This document shows, piece by piece, positions 58,932-64,000 of a stretch of 64,000 nt of DNA. The position numbers and the translations under genes are program-made. Position 1 is the first letter of the stretch. The number at the start of each line of letters is the position of its first letter. The notes beneath the pieces are model-generated. The model was not told the origin of the DNA and searched no databases. It saw only the letters and a program-made list of their open reading frames with translations. This DNA is from Streptomyces sp. NBC_00425 (lineage in GTDB: Bacteria; Actinomycetota; Actinomycetes; Streptomycetales; Streptomycetaceae), in the NCBI RefSeq assembly GCF_036030735.1, contig NZ_CP107928.1, forward strand, positions 6,882,001 through 6,946,000, read 5' to 3'.

Positions 58932-60152
58932 TCAGCCCGCCGTCGCCAGCCACAGGTCGGGGCCGAACACCTCGTAGTGAACGTCCGCGGGGGCGACCCC
59001 CTTCGCGATCAGCTGCGCCCGCACCGCCCGCATGAAGGGGAGCGGGCCGCACAGGTACGCGCGCGTGCCGGGCGCGACCGGCACGTCGGTGAGGTCGGTC
59101 AGCCCGGTCCGGGCGCCCGCCGGCGCCTCCCGCTCGTACCAGAGGTGCAGGGAGGCGTCCGGCAGCTTCGCCGCGTGGGCCTCGTGGTCCCTGCGCAGGG
59201 CGTGGTGCGCGGGGGAGCGGTCCGCGTGGAGGACGGTGACGGGCGTGTCGTGCCCGACGGCGGCGAGGTGGGCCAGCATGGCGACGATCGGGGTGACGCC
59301 GATGCCGGCCGAGGCCAGCAGCAGCGGGGCGCCGCCGGCGTCGTCGAGGACCAGGTCGCCGTACGGCTCGGAGAGCTCCAGCACGTCGCCTTCGCGCACG
59401 CGCGCGTGGAGGTGCTGGGAGACCTCGCCCTCGGGCGTGAGCGTGCCCGCGGCGGACGTCTCGCCGCCGGCCACGCGCTTGACGCTGATCTGCCGCAGCT
59501 CCGCCCCCGGCGCCCCCGAGAGGCTGTACTGGCGTATCTGACGGGCCCCGTCGGCGAGCGTGGTGCGGACGGACACGTACTGGCCCGCACGGAACTCCCG
59601 GGCGGGCGCCCCGTCCCGCGGCCGCAGACGGAAGGTGACGACGTCCGCGGTCTCCTCGAAGCGCTCCACGACCTGCCACTCCCGCCACTGCCGGGCCCGA
59701 GGGCCGCCGTCCCGCTCCTCGCGGAGCCGCCGCTCGACGGCGATCAGCGCGTTCGCCATCAGCCAGTAGACCTCGTCCCAGGCCGCCGCCACCTCGGGGG
59801 TGACCGCCTCGCCGAGGACGTCCACGATGGCGGCGAAGAGATGCTCGTGGACGACCGGATACTGATCGGGCGCGACGCCCAGTGAGGCGTGCTTGTGGGC
59901 GATCCGGCCGAGCATCGCGTCGGGCCGGTCCCCGGGGTTCTCGACGAGGTGTCGCGCGAAGGCGGCGATGGAACCGGCCAGCGCCTGGCGCTGCGTGCCG
60001 GCCGCCTGGTTGCCCCGGTTGAACAGGTCGCGCAGCAGCTCGGGGTGGGCGGCGAAGAGTCCGGAGTAGAACCGCTCGGTGATGTCGCCGATGGCCGCGC
60101 CCACCACGGGGAGGGTGGCGCGGACGGTGGCTGCGGACTGTTCGGACAGCAT
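58932..60152 (-). CDS. hmpA: Flavohaemoprotein (nitric oxide dioxygenase)
   Basis: The 406-residue enzyme converts NO to nitrate with NADPH. The globin domain (1-145) has proximal His88 in IAHKHASLGV; the ferredoxin-reductase part has FRAGQYVSV and RQYSLS for FAD and GIGVTPIVAMLAHL for NADPH, ending in YLCGPLPFMRAV. ATG 60152. It is convergent with nsrR and carries an NsrR-type box 66 bp upstream, so NO-inducible expression is expected. Confidence 0.95.
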   Translation of the reverse strand: MLSEQSAATVRATLPVVGAAIGDITERFYSGLFAAHPELLRDLFNRGNQAAGTQRQALAGSIAAFARHLVENPGDRPDAMLGRIAHKHASLGVAPDQYPVVHEHLFAAIVDVLGEAVTPEVAAAWDEVYWLMANALIAVERRLREERDGGPRARQWREWQVVERFEETADVVTFRLRPRDGAPAREFRAGQYVSVRTTLADGARQIRQYSLSGAPGAELRQISVKRVAGGETSAAGTLTPEGEVSQHLHARVREGDVLELSEPYGDLVLDDAGGAPLLLASAGIGVTPIVAMLAHLAAVGHDTPVTVLHADRSPAHHALRRDHEAHAAKLPDASLHLWYEREAPAGARTGLTDLTDVPVAPGTRAYLCGPLPFMRAVRAQLIAKGVAPADVHYEVFGPDLWLATAG

Positions 60153-60217
60153 CAGGGCTCCTCGAGCTCATGGGGTCACGGGGGTTCGCCCCGTGCGGCC
60201 GTTCGGCACCCTAGTTA

Positions 60218-60240
60218 AAGTTGCATTTGAGATGCAAATT
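60218..60240. promoter_or_regulatory. NsrR box upstream of hmpA
   Basis: An 11-1-11 inverted repeat has arms AAGTTGCATTT (60218-60228) and AGATGCAAATT (60230-60240) with nine of eleven positions symmetric. It matches the general NsrR pattern AAGATGCATTT. It lies 66-88 bp upstream of hmpA and just in front of the TnpB remnant. Confidence 0.75.
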
Positions 60241-60242
60241 TA

Positions 60243-61299
60243 TTGACAGGGGGCAGACGGAGGGGGAAAAGGTTCGGCAACGAGACGATCCGCATCACGC
60301 CCGAGGGCGACGTGCCGATCAAGCTCCCGGCCCCGCTCGCCGACCTGGCGAACGCCCGGCACGGCCGGTACGTACTCGCTGCCAGGCTGCGGTTCCCTTG
60401 CCGGGGGCAGGAGTGGGCCGACCGCGTGGAGGCGAACCGGGCTGTGGCCTACCGCATCCTCTACGACACCGGGCGCGGCCGCTGGCGCGTGGACGCCTCC
60501 TGGCAGGTCCCACCCACCGCGACCATCCCATTCCAAGCCGCCCTCGCCGACGGCGTGATCGGCGTGGACACCAACGCCGACCACCTCGCCGCATGGCGCC
60601 TGGACACCCACGGCAACCCGATCGGCCGGCCCCGCCCGTTCTTCTACGACCTGTCTCAAGGCTCCCAGCACCGCGACGCCCAGGTACGGGCACGCCCTCA
60701 CACGGCTGCTGAACTGGGCCAAAGCCTGCGGCGTCCAGGCCATCGCGGTCGAAGACCTCGACTTCCAGGCCGAGAAAACCAGAGAGAAGCACGGGCGCAA
60801 GCGCCGATTCAGGCATCTAATCTCCGGTATGCCGACCGGCAAGCTCCGCGCCCGGCTGACCTCCATGGCCCACGCCACAGGCATCGCGATCATCACCGTG
60901 GACCCTGCCTACACCAGCCGCTGGGGCGCCCAGCACTGCCAAAAGCCGATGGCCGGCCCCGCTCGTAGGACCACCCGGCACGATGCGGCAAGCATCGCGA
61001 TCGGACGACGCGCCCAGGGACACCCGATCCGGCTGGGGGCACCTCCCAGGCCCTTGAGGCACTGGGGGAGGACGGCGCCGCCCCGTGCACACCAGAGCGA
61101 TGTGCACGGGCATCGGACCATCCAGGCCCGACCGGGCGCCCCTGGGCGTGAGGGACCCCGCCCCCGCATCCCCGGACCACGGACACGATCCGTGCCGCCG
61201 GACGCGGCGAGTACGCGGGCAACCAGGACATCCACAACCGTTCGGAATGTCCGCAGTGACCAGGTATGGTTCCAAGACTCACTCCTGCTTACTGATTAG
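60243..61299 (+). pseudogene. TnpB-related transposon-associated nuclease remnant, frameshifted and truncated
   Basis: Pieces in two frames together encode a TnpB-related (IS200/IS605 accessory-type) protein. Frame 1 (to about 60655) has RLFPCRG-like text, RAVAYRILYDTGRGRWRV and GVIGVDTNADHLAAWRLDTH, with the first RuvC Asp. After a frameshift near 60660, the other frame reads LLNWAKACGVQAIAVEDLDF (RuvC Glu), PTGKLRARL, VDPAYTSRWGAQH and HDAASIAIGRRAQGH (last Asp), ending QDSLLLTD at 61299. The N-terminus is missing and a palindromic repeat interrupts the tail. It is unlikely to be functional. Confidence 0.8.
61032..61071. repeat. REP-like palindrome inside the TnpB remnant
   Basis: GCTGGGGGCACCTCCCAG followed by an 11-base spacer and ACTGGGGGAGG folds as CCTCCCAG...CTGGGGGAGG. 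I recognise GGGGGCACCTCCCAG-n-CTGGGGGAG as a dispersed Streptomyces repeat. Here it lies within the end of the transposase-like reading frame. Confidence 0.6.
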
Positions 61300-61515
61300 G
61301 AACGGTCGGGCATTACGGATGCCGGTCCGAGCAGGCAAGATGGGCGGCAGAGCAGGACACCCGCCGGACACGAGGCGTTCAGATCCGGGTCGCCGAGGCG
61401 ATCATGGTCGGCAACGCGCCCGAAACGGGGATGTGGTCTGATGCTCAGGTGCCCGACCGCCGCTCCACGGGACCGGAGGCAGGCGGCCTGACCAGCAAGG
61501 ATGGGGAAGCGGAAG
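61300..61515. other. Upstream region of glnA2
   Basis: This spacer follows the TnpB remnant and should carry the glnA2 promoter. GGTCGGGCAT (61306-61315) and ATGCCGGTCC (61319-61328) are an imperfect inverted repeat that may belong to the remnant's right end. No gene is seen. Confidence 0.4.
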
Positions 61516-62877
61516 ATGGACAAGCAGCAGGAGTTCGTGCTCCGGACGTTGGAGGAGCGCGACATCCGGTTCGTACGGCTGTGGTTCACGGACGTGCTGG
61601 GCTTCCTCAAGTCCGTCGCCGTGGCCCCCGCCGAGCTCGAGCAGGCCTTCGACGAGGGCATCGGCTTCGACGGCTCCGCGATCGAGGGCTTCGCCCGGGT
61701 CTACGAGTCCGACATGATCGCCAAGCCGGACCCCTCCACCTTCCAGGTCCTGCCCTGGCGCGCGGAGGCCCCCGGCACCGCCCGCATGTTCTGCGACATC
61801 CTCATGCCGGACGGCTCCCCGTCCTTCGCCGACCCGCGCTACGTCCTCAAGCGGGCCCTCGCCCGCGCCTCCGACCTGGGCTTCACGTTCTACACCCACC
61901 CGGAGATCGAGTTCTTCCTGCTGAAGGACAAGCCGACCGACGGCTCCCGCCCGACCCCGGCCGACAACTCCGGCTACTTCGACCACACCCCGCACAACAT
62001 CGGCATGGACTTCCGCCGCCAGGCGATCACCATGCTCGAGTCGATGGGCATCTCGGTCGAGTTCTCCCACCACGAGGGCGCCCCCGGCCAGCAGGAGATC
62101 GACCTGCGCTACGCCGACGCGCTCTCCACGGCCGACAACATCATGACGTTCCGCCTGGTCATGAAGCAGGTCGCGCTGGAGCAGGGTGTCCAGGCGACCT
62201 TCATGCCGAAGCCGTTCAGTGAGCACCCCGGCTCCGGCATGCACACCCACCTCTCCCTCTTCGAGGGCGACCGCAACGCGTTCTACGAGTCCGGCGCGGA
62301 GTACCAGCTGTCCAAGGTCGGCCGGTCCTTCATCGCGGGCCTGCTGAAGCACGCCGCCGAGATCGCCGCCGTCACCAACCAGTGGGTCAACTCCTACAAG
62401 CGCATCTGGGGCGGCTCCGAGCGCACCGCCGGCGCGGGCGGCGAGGCTCCGTCCTACATCTGCTGGGGCCACAACAACCGCTCCGCCCTGGTGCGCGTGC
62501 CGATGTACAAGCCCGGCAAGACCGGCTCCGCGCGCATCGAGGTCCGCTCCCTCGACACCGGCGCCAACCCGTACCTGGCCTACGCCATGCTGCTCGCCGC
62601 CGGCCTCAAGGGCGTCGAGGAGGGCTACGAGCTCCCGCCGGGCGCCGAGGACGACGTCTGGGCCCTGTCGGACGCCGAGCGTCGCGCCATGGGCATCGAG
62701 CCGCTCCCGCAGAACCTCGGCGAGGCCCTGACCCTGATGGACCGCAGCGACCTCGTCGCCGAGACCCTGGGCGAGCACGTCTTCGACTTCTTCCTGCGCA
62801 ACAAGCGCCAGGAGTGGGAGGAGTACCGCTCCGAGGTCACCGCCTTCGAGCTGCGGAAGAACCTGCCGGTGCTGTAG
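61516..62877 (+). CDS. glnA2: Glutamine synthetase-like enzyme GlnA2 (gamma-glutamylpolyamine synthetase type)
   Basis: The 453-residue protein is a type I glutamine synthetase homologue with GFDGSAIEGFARVYESDM, the EIEFFL and HHEGAPGQQEIDL metal motifs, MPKPFSEHPGSGMHTHLSL and the AGGEAPSYICWGHNNRSALV segment. The sequence closely recalls Streptomyces coelicolor GlnA2, which joins glutamate to polyamines such as putrescine in polyamine use rather than making glutamine. The adenylylation-site Tyr region of GlnA is not conserved. ATG 61516 (DKQQEFVLRT) has GGGGAAG seven bases upstream. Confidence 0.9.
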   Translation: MDKQQEFVLRTLEERDIRFVRLWFTDVLGFLKSVAVAPAELEQAFDEGIGFDGSAIEGFARVYESDMIAKPDPSTFQVLPWRAEAPGTARMFCDILMPDGSPSFADPRYVLKRALARASDLGFTFYTHPEIEFFLLKDKPTDGSRPTPADNSGYFDHTPHNIGMDFRRQAITMLESMGISVEFSHHEGAPGQQEIDLRYADALSTADNIMTFRLVMKQVALEQGVQATFMPKPFSEHPGSGMHTHLSLFEGDRNAFYESGAEYQLSKVGRSFIAGLLKHAAEIAAVTNQWVNSYKRIWGGSERTAGAGGEAPSYICWGHNNRSALVRVPMYKPGKTGSARIEVRSLDTGANPYLAYAMLLAAGLKGVEEGYELPPGAEDDVWALSDAERRAMGIEPLPQNLGEALTLMDRSDLVAETLGEHVFDFFLRNKRQEWEEYRSEVTAFELRKNLPVL

Positions 62878-62893
62878 GGGCAGGCCGGGCGGT

Positions 62894-62942
62894 GGTGCAG
62901 CGCCGGCTGCACCGTGGAGGGCACGGCCGACCGCCGTGCCCT
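62894..62942 (+). terminator. Tandem terminators of glnA2
   Basis: GGTGCAGC-gccg-GCTGCACC (62894-62913) is a perfect 8-bp stem with tetraloop, 17 bp after the stop. AGGGCACGGC (62918-62927) and GCCGTGCCCT (62933-62942) follow as a perfect 10-bp stem and run into CTTCCT. Confidence 0.8.
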
Positions 62943-63067
62943 TCCTGCTGTGCCGGGCCCCGGGCCGCCGGTGGGCCGCCGCCGGGCATCGCACCCGCCC
63001 CACCGTGATGCCACCCCTTGCGTTCTGGGGTCGACATGACAGACTTACCATGCACACGTCATTATGT

Positions 63068-63084
63068 TGCCCCCTTTTGGGGCA
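63068..63084. terminator. Short hairpin in the AT-richer segment
   Basis: TGCCCC (63068-63073) pairs with GGGGCA (63079-63084) around a CTTTT loop and is followed by CTTTAGGGCGTTATTTCTTG. It could be a plus-strand terminator; no gene ends just before it. Confidence 0.4.
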
Positions 63085-63184
63085 CTTTAGGGCGTTATTT
63101 CTTGTAGGGTTTGCTGTGATTGCGGCGCTGGACTTGTGGTAGCTCAACAGGGTCAAGCGGCAATATCCGCGCCTACTGTTGGTT

Positions 63185-63216
63185 GGGTGGCGGGCTGCTC
63201 CAACAGCCCACCACCC
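63185..63216 (-). terminator. Terminator of the miniprotein gene
   Basis: GGGTGGcGGGCTG (63185-63197) and CAGCCCaCCACCC (63204-63216) form a stem of 12 pairs with one mismatch and a CTCCAA loop, 17 bp beyond the stop of the minus-strand miniprotein gene. Confidence 0.7.
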
Positions 63217-63232
63217 GGGGTGTGTGCTCTGG

Positions 63233-63361
63233 TTACCTGCTGGCCAGCAGGTAGGCGATCAGGGCCATGGCCCCTATCGTGAGGAGAATCACGATCAAGC
63301 GGACGGTCCGGTTGTCTTCTTCGATGGCCTTCCGGACCGTTCGCCAAAATTCGTCACCCAT
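63233..63361 (-). CDS. 42-residue single-helix membrane miniprotein
   Basis: The frame runs from ATG 63361 to TAA 63233. A strong ribosome site GGAGGGAGGTG lies eight bases upstream. The product has a charged amphipathic start (GDEFWRTVRKAIEEDNRTV) and one hydrophobic helix (RLIVILLTIGAMALIAYLLA), ending in SR. About 80% of codons end in G/C and a hairpin terminator follows. I do not recognise a family. It was found by reading the sequence directly, being shorter than usual gene-finder limits. Confidence 0.65.
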   Translation of the reverse strand: MGDEFWRTVRKAIEEDNRTVRLIVILLTIGAMALIAYLLASR

Positions 63362-63887
63362 GAGCTACACCTCCCTCCTATGAGAGGTGCCTCAATCCTC
63401 CAGTTGCGCCCAGGGCAACTGCGCCTGTGGACTACGACCAAGTACCGCGGGGAACTTTGTCGTCAGTCTCCAGTGACGGAGCCTCAGAAACGCCGGATCG
63501 TCGCGTCCGCGACCTCGCGAAGAGGTCGTGCCCGAGCCATGCCGGACGGGTGGAGCCCGCCGGTAGCGCCACGAGTCGTGAAGGGCTCTGTCCGTTGCCC
63601 TCAACATGCTTGTTTCACGCAGGGGTTGGCCCGCCGGAGTTGTCATGGCCGAGGGCGACCGCCATGACGCGGCAGCACGTTCATTCCTGTCGATCCCCCG
63701 CCCATGCGCCCGGCGGGAGGCGCGATCCAGCCCTGGACGACACCCGCGACGCTGTGGATGAGCGGTGTGGGGCTTCGGGCGCACAGGTGCGTGAAGTCGC
63801 CGCCGTCAGGGACCGTGATGGACCCTGACGGCGTGCGTGGAGGACTGCGGGACGGCCTGCAGTGTTACGGCCGGTGGTTTCACTCCC
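63362..63887. other. Region with no supported gene
   Basis: Frames on both strands here have poor third-position G/C and no family similarity. Short hairpins include CAGTTGC/GCAACTG (63401-63421). The region lies between the miniprotein gene and the last terminator and may be remnant sequence. Confidence 0.5.
63801..63833 (-). terminator. Terminator of the partial gene at the window end
   Basis: CGCCGTCAGGG (63801-63811) and CCCTGACGGCG (63823-63833) are perfect 11-bp arms with an 11-base loop, 54 bp beyond the stop codon of the minus-strand partial gene at 63888. Confidence 0.75.
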
Positions 63888-64000
63888 TCACCGGATGGCA
63901 CGCCAGGTGTCCGGGCCGGTGACGGACTTGACCAGCCAGATCGTCAACTGGCGCGCACTCCTGAAGAGATCTGCCGCGAAATACTTGAGATCCCGGTAGG
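63888..64000 (-). CDS. C-terminal end of an unidentified gene (partial)
   Basis: A minus-strand frame enters from beyond 64000 and ends at TGA 63888. The 36 visible residues read YRDLKYFAADLFRSARQLT then IWLVKSVTGPDTWRAIR. Third positions are 83% G/C, and a terminator follows. The two other frames carry stops or poor composition. The segment is alpha-helical and basic; I cannot name a family. Confidence 0.6.
   Translation of the reverse strand, partial: YRDLKYFAADLFRSARQLTIWLVKSVTGPDTWRAIR

Noticed and set aside
61516..62877. Calling the glutamine synthetase the main GlnA
   Set aside because: The sequence fits GlnA2 and lacks the GlnA adenylylation-site context; no glnE or glnB gene is near.
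63050..63142. Possible 30-residue plus-strand peptide (MHTSLCCPLLGHFRALFLVG...)
   Set aside because: Codons are AT-rich at the third position, there is no ribosome site, and a hairpin lies within it.
63392..63784. Minus-strand frame of 130 codons before the miniprotein gene
   Set aside because: Only about 60% of third positions are G/C and no family is recognisable; probably non-coding.
63427..63828. Plus-strand frame of 133 codons near the window end
   Set aside because: Poor codon bias, no ribosome site, overlaps the terminator of the partial gene on the other strand.

Overview
The window reads as a chromosomal segment of a high-GC actinomycete, almost certainly a Streptomyces. Third codon positions are strongly G/C, GTG starts are common, and the content is characteristic: an AfsR/SARP-type regulator, many TetR/GntR regulators beside efflux genes, an EfeUOB iron system behind a DmdR/IdeR-type box, an F420-linked NADPH reductase, a type A RNase P RNA, a GlnA2-type glutamine synthetase, and two dispersed intergenic repeat families I recognise from Streptomyces. 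There is no rRNA operon, tRNA, CRISPR array or prophage in view.

Layout. 1-7.1 kb: end of a histidine-phosphatase-like gene, KDPG aldolase (eda) behind a 14-bp inverted repeat, yaaA, an RNB ribonuclease, a DUF4260/TetR pair with two operators laid on its promoter, an AraC/EamA pair, and rnpB. 7.1-10.5 kb: an accessory block with a Fic toxin and a Phd/VbhA-like antitoxin, then a three-gene operon that looks like a type VII secretion-type cell-wall hydrolase with partner proteins. 10.6-14.7 kb: two amino-acid permeases around a GntR regulator. 14.7-20.3 kb: an operon of one lipoprotein and two receptor-like Ser/Thr kinases, each fused to a periplasmic-binding-protein sensor. 20.6-31.6 kb: mostly house-keeping and transport singletons (MazG-like, DoxX, D,D-carboxypeptidase, SDR, Rsm22-like, beta-lactamase-like hydrolase, Bcr/CflA efflux, Gfo/Idh/MocA, TetR, Prim-Pol). 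30.6-35 kb: efeO-efeB-efeU plus an overlapping lipoprotein gene. 35-40 kb: PhzF-like, a small secreted peptide, methionine aminopeptidase, three small unknowns, npdG and an M50 protease. 40-46 kb: a giant AfsR-like regulator with a collagen-like insert, beside a DrrAB-type ABC exporter. 46-52.5 kb: panB, a DHA2 pump with its TetR, an EEP-domain protein and a DHA1 pump. 52.7-63 kb: nadE, a secreted S53 protease, a DUF3105-DUF305 pair, an NsrR-hmpA nitric-oxide module, a frameshifted TnpB-related remnant and glnA2. The last kilobase is lower in GC and carries a 42-residue membrane miniprotein, terminators and the 3' end of another gene.

The most distinctive items are the Phd/VbhA hybrid antitoxin with Fic, the paired sensor-kinase fusions, the predicted secreted hydrolase operon, the collagen-like repeat expansion in the AfsR-like regulator, the overlap of the EamA reading frame with rnpB, a perfect 16-bp hairpin over the start of the carboxypeptidase gene, and the duplicated 3' end of nadE. 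Gene identities rest on motif and family recognition from the sequence alone; no database search was run.
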